From: Flavobacteriales bacterium
GTDB taxonomy: Bacteria > Bacteroidota > Bacteroidia > Flavobacteriales_E > Vicingaceae
Assembly (NCBI GenBank): GCA_002706365.1
Contig: PALM01000032.1
Location: 1 to 64,000, forward strand
Direction: 5' to 3'
DNA length: 64,000 bases
A model generated the notes under the pieces. That model worked only from the letters and a program-made list of their open reading frames with translations. It was not told the DNA's origin and ran no database searches. The first letter of the stretch is position 1, and the number at the start of each line of letters is the position of its first letter. Shown here in pieces: positions 32,784 to 42,929 of the stretch. The translations under genes and the position numbers were made by a program.

Positions 32784-35540
32784 TTAGGATTCAACCATAC
32801 TGTATTTGAAAGCAGCGTTCAAAATTTGCTGCTGACGTCTTTCGAAAACTTTTGATGATCCGGATGCCGGACTTGCTGACGGTGGTCTAGCTACAACTTC
32901 CCACTGAGGACCTTGCTCTGTAGTGGTCTTGATGTATCTCCATCCACCCATATTCTCTGGTTCTTCTTGCACCCAAAGCAGCTTCTCCAATGATTTGTAC
33001 CCCTTTAACAATTCGTTGAATTGCTTTTGTGGGAAAGGATATAGCTGTTCAAACCTTACAATTGCCACATCATCTATATTCTCATCTCTGCGCTTCTTGT
33101 TAAGTTCATAATATAACTTACCCGAGCAACAGATCAAAGTCTTTACCTTCTTCTTATCTGCAATATCATCTGCAATGATCTCTTTGAATCCACCTTTTAC
33201 GAACTCATCTACTTTAGACACCACTTCAGGATGTCTCAATAGACTCTTAGGTGTGAATACAATTAGAGGCAGTCTAATATCTCTGTGCAATTGTCTTCTC
33301 AATGCATGATAGAAGTTGGCCGGTGTAGTACAATTCACAATTTGCATATTGTGATCTGCTGAAAGAGTGAGGTATCTCTCCAAGCGTGCACTTGAGTGTT
33401 CAGCCCCCTGACCTTCATACCCATGTGGCAAGAACATCACTAATCCGTTCTTACTTCTCCATTTATCTTCCGCCGAACTCAAGAATTGATCGATTATAAT
33501 CTGAGCTCCGTTATTGAAGTCGCCGAACTGTGCTTCCCAAATGGTTAGTCCATTTGGAGTAGCCATGGCATAACCATATTCAAATCCTAGCACTGCATAT
33601 TCACTTAGAAGTGAATTGTAGATCTCAAGCTTTGGATAGCTATCATCAATATTATTTAATGGGATGTATTCTTCCTCAGAATCTTCCACCTTAAGCACTG
33701 CATGGCGGTGAGAGAATGTACCTCTTTCGCAATCCTGGCCCGACATACGCACCGGATGGCCCTCACTTAACAAGGTAGCATAAGCCATAAGCTCGCCCAT
33801 GCCCCAATCGAGTTCACCTTTTTCCGTCACCATCTTCTTGCGCTCATCCATGAGCTTGCGTGACTTCTTGAAGAATGACTTGTCTTCCGACAATGTGGTA
33901 ATTGACTCTCCAATTTCCAGGAATTTCTTTTTATCAAAACCGCTATCGGGTGACTTATCGAAATCTTCAGGCTTGGAAGCTCTAATTCCCTCCCAACTCT
34001 TTTCAAGGAAGTCGGTGATATAGGCTTTTTCTATTTCTTTAGAATCTTGAAGACGTTCTTGAAGCATGTCGTTGAACTTCTGCTTCATCTCAGTGACATC
34101 CTCTTTGGTGATCACCCCTTCCTTCAAGAGTTGCTGGATGTAAATCTCACGTGGATTGTCGTGCTTAGAGATTGCCTTATAAAGGATTGGCTGAGTAAAT
34201 CTCGGCTCATCACCTTCGTTATGCCCGTATTTTCGGTAGCAAAGAAGATCTACAAAAACATCCTTTTTATACTTCTGACGGTACTCCAAAGCTGTTTTGA
34301 TGGTGTGGACCACTGCCTCAACATCATCTCCATTCACATGAAAAACCGGACTTAAGGTCACTTTTCCTACATCAGTACAATAAGTGGATGAACGTGCATC
34401 CAAATAATTTGTAGTAAAACCAATCTGGTTATTGATCACAATGTGGATGGTACCTCCGGTTCTGTATGCATCTAGATTGGCCATTTGAACCAATTCATAC
34501 ACCACACCTTGTCCGGCAATACTCGCATCTCCGTGGATCAATATCGGAGCGATCTTATCTTCTGAGTGGAGGTATTCATCTAGCTTAGCTCTTGAAATCC
34601 CCTCAACCACTGGGTCAACTGCTTCAAGGTGAGATGGATTTGGTGATAGCGTAAGCTTGATATCCTTTCCGTTGTCGGATTTGATATCGCATGAATAGCC
34701 AAGATGGTACTTAACATCACCATCAAACAAATTGTCTTCGTACTCTTTACCTTCAAACTCGCTAAAGATCGAATCGTAAGTCTTGTTGAAAATATTGGCC
34801 AACACATTCAGTCGACCTCTATGCGCCATTCCCATCACAAACTCCTGAATACCCATATTGGCACCCATCTCTATCACGGCATCAAGTGCAGGAATCAATG
34901 ATTCGCCACCTTCAAGGGAGAAGCGCTTCTGCCCAACGAATTTCTTGTGTAAGAACTGCTCAAAAACAACCGCCTGATTGAGCTTATGCAGCATGTGTTT
35001 TTTCTCATCATTAGAGAAGGTAGGTCTATTGCGATTCCCCTCGAGCTTTTCTTGGAGCCACTGAACTTTATCCGGCTTTCTGATGTAGCGATACTCTACT
35101 CCAATTGAATTGCAGTAAGTTTCTTTTAGGTGGTCTACGATATCAGCTAGGGTAGCTTCCTCAAGACCGATCTCATTTCCAGCCTTGAACTTTTTATTGA
35201 GGTCTCCTTCTGTAAGACCAAAATTCTCTATATCTAGAGTTGGACTGTATTTTCTTCTATCTCGAACAGGATTGGTCTTGGTAAAAAGATGTCCTCTGGT
35301 ACGGTAGCCATTGATAAGACTTAAAACCTTGAATTCCTTGTCGAAGTCCAAGCCCGCCTCAAATACGGCTGGTGAAGTATTTACTTTTACCGCTTCTTCG
35401 AAATTTTCTCGGGCGAATTCAAAGCCTTCAAAGAATCTGGCCCAACCTTCCTCAACAGACGAGGGATCCTCAAGATATTTTTGATAAAGTTCTTCAACCG
35501 CGGAGACATCCGCATTGCTCAGGTAGGAAAATTTATCCAT
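32784..35540 (-). CDS. sucA: 2-oxoglutarate dehydrogenase E1
   Basis: A 918-residue E1 of the actinobacteria/proteobacteria OdhA/SucA type without an extra acyltransferase domain. It starts MDKFSYLSNADVSAVEELYQ, the E1-E2 docking peptide, and has GMAHRGRLNVLANIF, the thiamine-diphosphate HGDASIAGQGVVYE region, and the transketolase-like domain with QDCERGTFSHRHAVL and HGYEGQGAEHSSARLERYL. It decarboxylates 2-oxoglutarate and acylates the lipoyl group of SucB. A TAACTTTG element is at 35567-35574. Confidence 0.97.
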   Translation of the reverse strand: MDKFSYLSNADVSAVEELYQKYLEDPSSVEEGWARFFEGFEFARENFEEAVKVNTSPAVFEAGLDFDKEFKVLSLINGYRTRGHLFTKTNPVRDRRKYSPTLDIENFGLTEGDLNKKFKAGNEIGLEEATLADIVDHLKETYCNSIGVEYRYIRKPDKVQWLQEKLEGNRNRPTFSNDEKKHMLHKLNQAVVFEQFLHKKFVGQKRFSLEGGESLIPALDAVIEMGANMGIQEFVMGMAHRGRLNVLANIFNKTYDSIFSEFEGKEYEDNLFDGDVKYHLGYSCDIKSDNGKDIKLTLSPNPSHLEAVDPVVEGISRAKLDEYLHSEDKIAPILIHGDASIAGQGVVYELVQMANLDAYRTGGTIHIVINNQIGFTTNYLDARSSTYCTDVGKVTLSPVFHVNGDDVEAVVHTIKTALEYRQKYKKDVFVDLLCYRKYGHNEGDEPRFTQPILYKAISKHDNPREIYIQQLLKEGVITKEDVTEMKQKFNDMLQERLQDSKEIEKAYITDFLEKSWEGIRASKPEDFDKSPDSGFDKKKFLEIGESITTLSEDKSFFKKSRKLMDERKKMVTEKGELDWGMGELMAYATLLSEGHPVRMSGQDCERGTFSHRHAVLKVEDSEEEYIPLNNIDDSYPKLEIYNSLLSEYAVLGFEYGYAMATPNGLTIWEAQFGDFNNGAQIIIDQFLSSAEDKWRSKNGLVMFLPHGYEGQGAEHSSARLERYLTLSADHNMQIVNCTTPANFYHALRRQLHRDIRLPLIVFTPKSLLRHPEVVSKVDEFVKGGFKEIIADDIADKKKVKTLICCSGKLYYELNKKRRDENIDDVAIVRFEQLYPFPQKQFNELLKGYKSLEKLLWVQEEPENMGGWRYIKTTTEQGPQWEVVARPPSASPASGSSKVFERRQQQILNAAFKYSMVES

Positions 35541-35566
35541 GTCGCATTTATACGCTTATAATCCCA

Positions 35567-35574
35567 CAAAGTTA
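35567..35574 (-). promoter_or_regulatory. -7 promoter element of sucAB
   Basis: Minus-strand TAACTTTG, 26 bases before the sucA ATG. Confidence 0.5.
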
Positions 35575-35612
35575 AACAAAAGCAACAGACCGATTAAGGG
35601 AATTGAAGGCTT

Positions 35613-35972
35613 TTAGGAAGCTGAAAAATGTTGACGTAGAATGACTTTCTGCCATTCTCTGATCATTATAATTCTACTTAGCTCCTCAATACCTGCTTCA
35701 CTTTGCTCAATTCTGCTTAAAAATGCTTCGGGAAGATCAACCACATACAATAATTGCCAGAAGCTTTCCTCCCTATTCTTTGAAAGATCCAATAAGACCG
35801 TTTTTACCCTTGTAAATACATTATTGACATCAAATTGTTCCCCAAAAACTTCAGTATCTACTATTCCTATCTTATTTAAATCCCTTTGAAACTGAGACCA
35901 TAGCTTCCTCGTATGCTCTTTAGGTATCTCTGTGATTGAGGCATTGAGTTTTGGAAGAAATGGCTTTTTCAT
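35613..35972 (-). CDS. Hypothetical protein, 119 residues
   Basis: A small soluble, helical protein (MKKPFLPKLNASITEIPKEH...) with a YVVDLPEAFLSRIEQ..REWQKVILRQ end. No signal peptide, membrane helix or known catalytic motif. I do not recognise the family; the acidic/aromatic VDLPE and final R-W-K-V-R pattern suggest a conserved rather than a chance frame. It stands alone between sucA and the divergent epimerase gene. Confidence 0.65.
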   Translation of the reverse strand: MKKPFLPKLNASITEIPKEHTRKLWSQFQRDLNKIGIVDTEVFGEQFDVNNVFTRVKTVLLDLSKNREESFWQLLYVVDLPEAFLSRIEQSEAGIEELSRIIMIREWQKVILRQHFSAS

Positions 35973-36021
35973 AAATTCTTTACAAACTTAAGTGCGTATA
36001 AGTTGTTCAGCTAATGAAGAT

Positions 36022-36933
36022 ATGACGAAAAAAGTACTGATAGGAGGCGGAAGTGGATTGGTTGGGAGCAGACTTACCGATCTACTCATGAACAAAGGCT
36101 ATAGTGTATCACATCTCAGTCGTTCAAAAGAATCGAAGAGTTGGGTTGATGCCATTCATTGGGATGTAGAGAAACATAAACTCAATCCAAAGGATATTGA
36201 AGGCTTTGATATTGTGATCAATTTGGCTGGAGCCGGGATAGCAGATGAGCCATGGTCTGATAAGCGCAAGAAAGTGATTCGCGATAGTCGTGTCAATTCC
36301 AATCTACTCTTAAGGGACACCCTAGAACAGCTTAGAGTTAAGCCGAGTTTTTTCGTCTCCGCTTCTGCTATAGGATTCTATGGACTTCAAACCACAAATC
36401 ACCTTTTTTCAGAAGATGATCCTGCGGGAAGTGATTTCTTAGCTAAGACATGCATTGAATGGGAGAGCTCTGCAGATGAAATGACCAAATTGGGAATTCC
36501 AACTGCCAAAGTGCGAATTGGCCTTGTGCTTTCCGATGAAGGAGGAGCTTTAGCTGAAATGGAAAAACCATTTCGTTGGGGTGTAGGTGCGCCACTTGGC
36601 AATGGCAAACAGGGAATGCCTTGGATACATATAGATGACCTCTGTGGAATCTTCATTCACCTAATTGAAAATAAAATGACAGGTGTATACAATGGAGTCT
36701 CACCAAATGGTGTGAATAACAGGCATTTTTCAAGGGAATTTGCCGAAGTATTGAATCGCAAGATGATTCTTCCTGCTGTCCCTGGATTTATGATAAAGTT
36801 AATGATGGGAGATCGGGCAGATCTGGTATTAAAAGGAAGTTTGATCTCTTCTAGAAAGATCCAAGAGGCCAATTATGAATTTGAATATCCCGTGCTTAAA
36901 GAAGCCCTATATGATCTATATGATTATAGCTAG
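36022..36933 (+). CDS. TIGR01777-family NAD(P)-dependent epimerase-like protein
   Basis: From the ATG at 36022 the protein has 303 residues, starts MTKKVLIGGGSGLVGSRL (Rossmann motif), and has the family segments VINLAGAGIADEPWSDKRKK and FVSASAIGFYG, with a C-terminal DUF1731 region (NRKMILPAVPGFMIKLMMGDRADLVLKGS). E. coli YfcH is a relative; the substrate is unknown. A frame opening with GTG at 35992 overlaps a likely promoter and is not used. The gene converges on and overlaps the polyprenyl synthase gene by four bases. Confidence 0.92.
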   Translation: MTKKVLIGGGSGLVGSRLTDLLMNKGYSVSHLSRSKESKSWVDAIHWDVEKHKLNPKDIEGFDIVINLAGAGIADEPWSDKRKKVIRDSRVNSNLLLRDTLEQLRVKPSFFVSASAIGFYGLQTTNHLFSEDDPAGSDFLAKTCIEWESSADEMTKLGIPTAKVRIGLVLSDEGGALAEMEKPFRWGVGAPLGNGKQGMPWIHIDDLCGIFIHLIENKMTGVYNGVSPNGVNNRHFSREFAEVLNRKMILPAVPGFMIKLMMGDRADLVLKGSLISSRKIQEANYEFEYPVLKEALYDLYDYS

Positions 36934-37895
36934 TGGTCTCTCTTCATGACCTTGGCCGCAAGATTTTTTAGAGGTGCCTTCAATTGAGCATCAACACTAA
37001 TTGCCTCTAATTCCTCCAATGCTTTTTGATAATGCTTATCGATAGCTTTCTCACAATCTTGATCCACGCCTAGTTCGCGATACAAATCAAGTACAGCACT
37101 TACTTTATCCTCTCCATTTAGCTTCATAGCAGCCTGCAGTCTCTCCGACTGCTCTGAAGATGCATTCTCTTTTGCTTTAAGCAGTAAATAGGTCTTTTTA
37201 TTGGCCAGGATATCACCGCCTACCTGCTTCCCAAATTTAGACGCATCTGCAAAGGAATCTAGATAATCATCTTGGATCTGGAACGACAAGCCCAAATTGA
37301 TCCCAAATCTATAGAGTGCTTCTGCATCAGTTTCCGAAGCATTGGCAAGCATGGCACCCATCTTTAAACTACAAGCCAATAGCTCGGCGGTCTTTAGTTG
37401 TATCATATTGAGATACTCTTCAAGGCTTACGTCCTCGATGGTCTCAAAATTCATATCAAACTGCTGCCCTTCACAAACCAGTATTGCAGAACGATTGAAT
37501 TGATCGATAAGCGATTTCAAGTCCTCGCTTTCACTTTGGATGAGTTCTTGATATGCTTGAACCAACATCACATCTCCCGATAGAATAGCGATATCGCGAT
37601 TCCATTTTTCATGAACAGTGGCTTTTCCTCTTCTCAATGGAGCTTCATCCATGATATCATCGTGAACCAAAGAAAAGTTGTGAAAGATCTCAAGGCCCTT
37701 TGCCAAATGCAAAACCGATTTGCTATCAGCTGGAAGTCCGAACATCTCAGCCGCCATCATGCAAACGAGCGGACGAATTCGCTTGCCTCCCAGACTTAAG
37801 ATATAGCGTATTGGTTCGTATAGTTCCTTTGGATTTGAAGGATAAGACTTTGAGTTCAACTCCTTCTCAATAATTTCAATCAGCTTAGGATCCAT
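36930..37895 (-). CDS. Polyprenyl (geranylgeranyl/farnesyl-type) diphosphate synthase
   Basis: A 321-residue trans-prenyl synthase. The first aspartate-rich motif is DDIMD (79-83) in SLVHDDIMDEAPLRRGKATVHEKW, the second lies in FQIQDDYLDSF near residue 213. GGKRIRP (36-42) binds isopentenyl diphosphate. Short-chain product length cannot be fixed, but the residues before DDIMD (FHNFSL) are small to aromatic, as in farnesyl/geranylgeranyl enzymes. It is the last gene of the minus-strand operon with the epimerase, rfbA and MMPL genes. Confidence 0.93.
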   Translation of the reverse strand: MDPKLIEIIEKELNSKSYPSNPKELYEPIRYILSLGGKRIRPLVCMMAAEMFGLPADSKSVLHLAKGLEIFHNFSLVHDDIMDEAPLRRGKATVHEKWNRDIAILSGDVMLVQAYQELIQSESEDLKSLIDQFNRSAILVCEGQQFDMNFETIEDVSLEEYLNMIQLKTAELLACSLKMGAMLANASETDAEALYRFGINLGLSFQIQDDYLDSFADASKFGKQVGGDILANKKTYLLLKAKENASSEQSERLQAAMKLNGEDKVSAVLDLYRELGVDQDCEKAIDKHYQKALEELEAISVDAQLKAPLKNLAAKVMKRDH

Positions 37896-37898
37896 TAG

Positions 37899-38837
37899 CT
37901 AGGATAGGATATATTCTTTGTTCTCAATTAATTTCTTCAAACCTTCTTTAAGTCCAATTGGTTCATAGCCGATCAACTCTTTCATTTTGCTGGTATCCGG
38001 TAACCTTCTGCTCATATCTCCTTCTTCGAGGGCTGGCAAATGAACGATCTTAGATTCTGATCCACTAACTTCTTTTATCATCTCAGCAAGCTCCACCACT
38101 TTGAATTCCTTATCAGAGCCAATATTGATGACTTCGTTGATGTACTTGTCCTCTTCAAATGCCTTTATACAGGCATTGATATTATCATCCACATAGCAAA
38201 AGGTGCGACTCTGTTTTCCATCTCCATAAATTGTAAAGTCTTCATTCTTCAATGCAGCTGAAATGAATTTACTCACTACAAAGTCCTTGCTCTGCAATGG
38301 CCCATAAGTATTGAAGAACCTAAATATGGTATAGTCAAGGTCGAACTCCTGTTTGTACGATTTCAAAAAGGCCTCACCCACATTCTTTACAATGGCATAG
38401 GGCAATCTTGAATTAAGTGGCGTAGTATCCTCATTCTGAGGTAGTTCTACAGGCTCACCATACACTTCTGAAGATGATGAAAAGAAAACACGTTTCACTC
38501 CTGTGTTCTTAGATAGGTCTAAGATATTTCGCATTCCACTAATATCTTCAAGCACCAGAACTGGATTATTCAGGGTTCGATTCACACCAACTACAGCTGC
38601 ATAATGGAATACATAATCGAAGTGATGGCTGAAGAAAATAGTGGAGATATCGTTGAGCTTATTGACATCAGCATGAATGAACTTGAGGTTCTTATTCTTA
38701 TTCAACCTTTTCAGATCACCAGTAAGTAGGTTGTCGACAACCACAACGAAATACTTTCCAGACTCGCATAGTCTATTTACGAGAGAGCTGCCAATGAATC
38801 CGGCACCTCCAGTTACCAGCACATTGATCTGGCTCAT
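37899..38837 (-). CDS. NAD-dependent nucleotide-sugar epimerase/dehydratase
   Basis: A 312-residue extended SDR with [16 protein letters not shown] (8-23), the [17 protein letters not shown] segment and catalytic YAIVK. It resembles UDP-glucuronate decarboxylases and UDP-glucose 4-epimerases. The start overlaps the rfbA stop by four bases, pointing to surface-sugar synthesis. The exact sugar is not determined. Confidence 0.9.
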   Translation of the reverse strand: MSQINVLVTGGAGFIGSSLVNRLCESGKYFVVVVDNLLTGDLKRLNKNKNLKFIHADVNKLNDISTIFFSHHFDYVFHYAAVVGVNRTLNNPVLVLEDISGMRNILDLSKNTGVKRVFFSSSSEVYGEPVELPQNEDTTPLNSRLPYAIVKNVGEAFLKSYKQEFDLDYTIFRFFNTYGPLQSKDFVVSKFISAALKNEDFTIYGDGKQSRTFCYVDDNINACIKAFEEDKYINEVINIGSDKEFKVVELAEMIKEVSGSESKIVHLPALEEGDMSRRLPDTSKMKELIGYEPIGLKEGLKKLIENKEYILS

Positions 38838-39694
38838 TGGATCAGATTTAAGAGATATTCTCCATAACCACTCTTAAGCAATGGCTGGGCGAGCTCCTTA
38901 AGTTGAGCCTTATCGATAAAGCCTTGTCGGAATGCGATCTCTTCTAAACAACCGATCTTCAAGCCTTGTCGCTCTTCGATCACTTCTACAAACTGAGAAG
39001 CTTGCATCAAAGAAGAGAAGGTACCTGTATCTAGCCAAGCAGTTCCTCTATCTAAGATGGCAACTTGCAATTCACCTCTTCTCAAATATTCTCGATTCAC
39101 ATCCGTGATCTCATACTCTCCTCTTGCAGATGGCTTTAAGCTCTTAGCGATTTCCACTACTTGATTATCGTAGAAATAAAGGCCGGGGACTGCAAATTTA
39201 GATTTTGGCTTAGCGGGTTTTTCTTCAATTGAAATTGCCACTTGATTCTCGTCGAACTCAACTACACCGTAACGCTCTGGGTCAGATACATGATATGCGA
39301 ATACCACTCCGCCATTTGGATTCACATTATCGCGAAGAAGTGAACCCATGCCAGTACCATAGAATATATTATCTCCAAGGATCAAGGCCACTTTATCATC
39401 GCCAATAAAGTCTTCTCCAATTACAAATGCTTGAGCTAATCCATTTGGCACTTCCTGAATAGCGTACTGAAAATCACAGCCAAACTGTGAGCCATCACCC
39501 AACAGCTTTTTAAAGCTTGGATTGTCGTGAGGGGTAGTAATGATCAATATCTCTCGAATACCGGCATTCATTAAAACCGATAAAGGATAATAGATCATTG
39601 GTTTATCATAGACCGGCATGAGTTGCTTACTCACTGCCAGTGTGAGAGGATGTAATCTTGTCCCGGATCCACCGGCTAGTACTATTCCTTTCAT
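38834..39694 (-). CDS. rfbA: Glucose-1-phosphate thymidylyltransferase
   Basis: A 286-residue nucleotidyltransferase with [27 protein letters not shown] at the N-terminus and the [11 protein letters not shown] and LDTGTF motifs. It makes dTDP-glucose, the start of dTDP-rhamnose and related sugars. rfbB, rfbC and rfbD are not adjacent. It overlaps both neighbours by four bases. Confidence 0.96.
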   Translation of the reverse strand: MKGIVLAGGSGTRLHPLTLAVSKQLMPVYDKPMIYYPLSVLMNAGIREILIITTPHDNPSFKKLLGDGSQFGCDFQYAIQEVPNGLAQAFVIGEDFIGDDKVALILGDNIFYGTGMGSLLRDNVNPNGGVVFAYHVSDPERYGVVEFDENQVAISIEEKPAKPKSKFAVPGLYFYDNQVVEIAKSLKPSARGEYEITDVNREYLRRGELQVAILDRGTAWLDTGTFSSLMQASQFVEVIEERQGLKIGCLEEIAFRQGFIDKAQLKELAQPLLKSGYGEYLLNLIQ

Positions 39695-42108
39695 AAATTC
39701 TCTTCCGTTTTTTCTGTTTTCGAATTCAGCTCCTTTACCGTGAGGTTTTCTATTTCAATATCCTCTTCTTCATCGAGAATTTCAATGAGCGCCTCTTCTT
39801 TGAAGACTTTGGTAGTAAGCCATTTGTCAAATGAGAGTATGAGTGATGGCAACAAGATCAGATTTGAAGCCATGGCTACCAATAAGGTTACAGAAACCAG
39901 TAAGCCCAAGGCTACTGTTCCTCCAAATTCAGAGGCTGTAAATACTCCAAATCCAAAGAATAGTACGATTGAAGTATAGATCATACTTACTCCGGTTTCT
40001 CTCAAAGCCAGTATTGCTGCTTCTCTCAAATTAAGGCTATGGCGATGTAATTCTTGCCTGTATTTTGCCAGATAGTGGATGGTGTCATCAACAGAAATTC
40101 CAAAGGCAATACTAAAGATCAATATAGTAGATGGCTTTATCGAAATACCAAAATAGCCCATGATCGCCGCAGTGAAGAGAAGTGGGATCAAATTGGGTAT
40201 CAAGCTCACAAAGACCATTCTCAATGAAGAGAAAAGCACAGCCATAATTATGGCAATAAGCACGATGGCAATGCTAAGACTGAGGAATAAATTCTTCACC
40301 AAATAATCGGTACCCTTCAACCATACCACACTGCTTCCGGTGAACTGTACATCATACTTATCAGCCGGAAAGATCGAATCTACTTTTGGTTGCAGATCGG
40401 CTAGGATCTCTTCCATTCTATTCGAACCCACATCGGCCATCTGCGCAGTAAGCCTGGTTACTTGTCGGCCAGTATCTAAATAAGATTCCAACAATTCAGA
40501 TTCTTGATCTGAACCTAAAAGATATGGCGCAATAAAACTTCTCTCTTGAGGATTGTACAGACTGTACTTTGATGGATTACCTCCATAATATCCCTGCTTG
40601 GCGAATTTGAGCCCCTCAACAATTGATAAAGGCTTAGAGAACTCGGGATATTCTTCGATCAGATCTTGCAATCTGTCGATGCGACGAAGAGTTGAATACT
40701 TTGTAGCTCCTCCTTTCTTTTTGGCATCTATGGTTACCTCTAAAGGCAGCACTCCTTTGAAGTTATCTTCGAAATAAAGTAGGTCTTGATACACCAATCC
40801 ATCTCTAGGAAGATCATCTGCAATATTTCCTGTTGTCTTCATTAGCGTGATCCCATAAAAAGATAGGATCAAGATCACTATTGTGGTCACATAAACAAGA
40901 CGTCTATGATTAGTGACCATGTGTACCAATTGGTCTACCACTATTTGCACCCATTTTCTTTCGAGGTGTTTGGTATGTCTTTCTCTAGGAGGCGCGAGGA
41001 AACTCTGAATAATTGGCAAGAGCGTGATTGAAACAATGAAAACTGAGGCTATTCCGCAGACTGCCACGATTCCAAACTCGATCAATATCTCACTATCTGT
41101 AAATACGAAAGTTCCAAATCCTAAAGAGGTGGTCATATTGGTGAGGAAGATGGCATTGCCGATCTTCATGATCACCCTTCTTAATGCGAGGATCTGATTA
41201 CCGTGCTTCTTATATTCCTGATGGTATTTATTGAGAATGAAAATACAGTTGGGTATTCCAATCACAATGATCAGTGGAGGAATAAGAGCAGTGAGGATGG
41301 TGATCTTATATTCGAAGATTCCCTGTATTCCCAAAGACCAAACCACACCGATCAACACAACGATCATAGAGAAGAACATGGCCTTGAAGGAACGGAAGAA
41401 GAGCAGTAGGATCGTTGCTGTAACCAATACTGCCAATAGGATAAAGAGTTGGATCTCCTGACTAACCTTAGTGGTATTATTGGTTCGAATGAAAGGAAGT
41501 CCGGATTTATAGACTCTCATTCCGGTCTCCTCTTCAAATCGAGTGATCTCATTGAGGAGGTCGCCCATCAATACTCCGCGGTCTTTGGAATCTAACAATT
41601 CGCGATCTACCGTAATCGCCATTAGTGTAGCCTCATGATCCTCGCTATAGATAAAACCTTCGTAAAAAGGAAGATCGAATGCTTCTTCAAGCAAACTATC
41701 TAGCTCTACTTGATCTTTTGGCAATTGCTTGAAGATCTTATATGTATCAAAACTCTTCTTCTCCCTGTTTCTCTCGAGGCCGAAAATATCTGCGATCGAC
41801 ATCACATTATCGATGCCCTCTACCTTCTGAAGACGTTGAGATAAGCTCATCCAAGCATTAAAATGTGCCAAATCTGTAAGTGAGTCGGTAGGCAACCCTA
41901 TTACCATCACACTCCCATCTTGTCCGAACTTCTCAGTAAAATCCACAAAGGACATCATTGTGCTATCAGTAGCTGGAAGCACTTGCGACATCTCATAACT
42001 CATCTGGATCTTTCGCGATTGGATATAAAGGAATCCGGTAATCACCGCCAAGACCAGCAAGATAAGGTATCGTTGCCTAAGAATGAAAGAGGAAAATACT
42101 TCCCACAT
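39691..42108 (-). CDS. MMPL/RND-family membrane transporter
   Basis: An 805-residue protein with the two-fold RND plan: a membrane helix (about 14-30), a periplasmic domain (to about 205), a five- or six-helix block (about 210-400), a second periplasmic domain (about 420-600) and a final helix block with the signature [20 protein letters not shown] (near 690). The C-terminus is an acidic cytoplasmic tail ([18 protein letters not shown]). Such proteins export hydrophobic or lipid substrates, driven by protons. It is the first gene of the operon with rfbA, an epimerase and a prenyl synthase, which hints at envelope lipid or glycolipid traffic; this is inference. Confidence 0.9.
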   Translation of the reverse strand: MWEVFSSFILRQRYLILLVLAVITGFLYIQSRKIQMSYEMSQVLPATDSTMMSFVDFTEKFGQDGSVMVIGLPTDSLTDLAHFNAWMSLSQRLQKVEGIDNVMSIADIFGLERNREKKSFDTYKIFKQLPKDQVELDSLLEEAFDLPFYEGFIYSEDHEATLMAITVDRELLDSKDRGVLMGDLLNEITRFEEETGMRVYKSGLPFIRTNNTTKVSQEIQLFILLAVLVTATILLLFFRSFKAMFFSMIVVLIGVVWSLGIQGIFEYKITILTALIPPLIIVIGIPNCIFILNKYHQEYKKHGNQILALRRVIMKIGNAIFLTNMTTSLGFGTFVFTDSEILIEFGIVAVCGIASVFIVSITLLPIIQSFLAPPRERHTKHLERKWVQIVVDQLVHMVTNHRRLVYVTTIVILILSFYGITLMKTTGNIADDLPRDGLVYQDLLYFEDNFKGVLPLEVTIDAKKKGGATKYSTLRRIDRLQDLIEEYPEFSKPLSIVEGLKFAKQGYYGGNPSKYSLYNPQERSFIAPYLLGSDQESELLESYLDTGRQVTRLTAQMADVGSNRMEEILADLQPKVDSIFPADKYDVQFTGSSVVWLKGTDYLVKNLFLSLSIAIVLIAIIMAVLFSSLRMVFVSLIPNLIPLLFTAAIMGYFGISIKPSTILIFSIAFGISVDDTIHYLAKYRQELHRHSLNLREAAILALRETGVSMIYTSIVLFFGFGVFTASEFGGTVALGLLVSVTLLVAMASNLILLPSLILSFDKWLTTKVFKEEALIEILDEEEDIEIENLTVKELNSKTEKTEENL

Positions 42109-42235
42109 ATATTTAAGTCGTCATGCTCTAGCTGAGCAGCTCAAATGAATAGCTTGCAAATATCGAAATTATAAGGCAGCCTGAAAAGGAATGCTGTTAG
42201 CAACCTTAAACTAAGTGAAGCTATGCAATTCCTTT

Positions 42236-42243
42236 TATATTTG
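42236..42243 (+). promoter_or_regulatory. -7 promoter element of the TRIC-family gene
   Basis: TATATTTG ends only 4 bases before the ATG at 42248, so the mRNA would be leaderless or nearly so. Confidence 0.45.
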
Positions 42244-42247
42244 AAGC

Positions 42248-42910
42248 ATGCAAATTGATATCCCAAATAGCATAAGCACATTGCTTTTCAGTCTAGATCT
42301 AATTGGGACTTTGGTATTTGCCATTTCCGGCTCTATGGCAGCGGCAAGTAAGAAGCTCGACCTCTTTGGTGCCGCTTTTATTGCCTTTGTAACTGCGGTT
42401 GGTGGAGGTACGGTTCGCGACCTTTTGATTGGCTCCACTCCTGTGGGATGGATGCGCGATGTGAACTATATTTTCATCATTTTGGCTGGAGTAGGCATTA
42501 CTTTTCTCTTCAAAAAGTATGTGCGAAAACTTCGTCGCACCCTCTTTTTATTCGATACCATTGGTATTTCAGTCTTTACTGTTTTGGGATTACAAAAAGC
42601 TCTTTTAATAGAAATTCACCCTTTGATCGCGGTAATGATGGGAATGTTCTCAGCAGTGCTTGGAGGAGTGATTCGCGATATTTTGATCAATGAGATTCCG
42701 CTGATCTTTCGCAAAGAGATCTATGCAATGGCCTGCATTGCAGGAGGAGCTCTTTTTGTAATGCTAGAGCCAAGCGGTATAAGCTTTGAAATGCGTACCG
42801 TCTATACCATTGCGTTAATAATAACTATCCGAATCCTCGCCATTCGATTTAAGATCGGATTACCCGGAATTCAAGATGAAATTCCGATTAAGAGAAAGCC
42901 GAGAAAGTAA
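42248..42910 (+). CDS. Trimeric intracellular cation (TRIC) channel family protein
   Basis: A 220-residue membrane protein made of two three-helix repeats. Each has the family's glycine-arginine-aspartate motif: GGGTVRDLLIG in the first and GGVIRDILINEIP in the second. Bacterial TRIC (YadS-like) proteins form potassium-permeable trimers. It begins close to a -7 element and ends just before the alpha-2-macroglobulin gene. Confidence 0.93.
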   Translation: MQIDIPNSISTLLFSLDLIGTLVFAISGSMAAASKKLDLFGAAFIAFVTAVGGGTVRDLLIGSTPVGWMRDVNYIFIILAGVGITFLFKKYVRKLRRTLFLFDTIGISVFTVLGLQKALLIEIHPLIAVMMGMFSAVLGGVIRDILINEIPLIFRKEIYAMACIAGGALFVMLEPSGISFEMRTVYTIALIITIRILAIRFKIGLPGIQDEIPIKRKPRK

Positions 42911-42929
42911 TGGTATCAATTTTGCTTTT

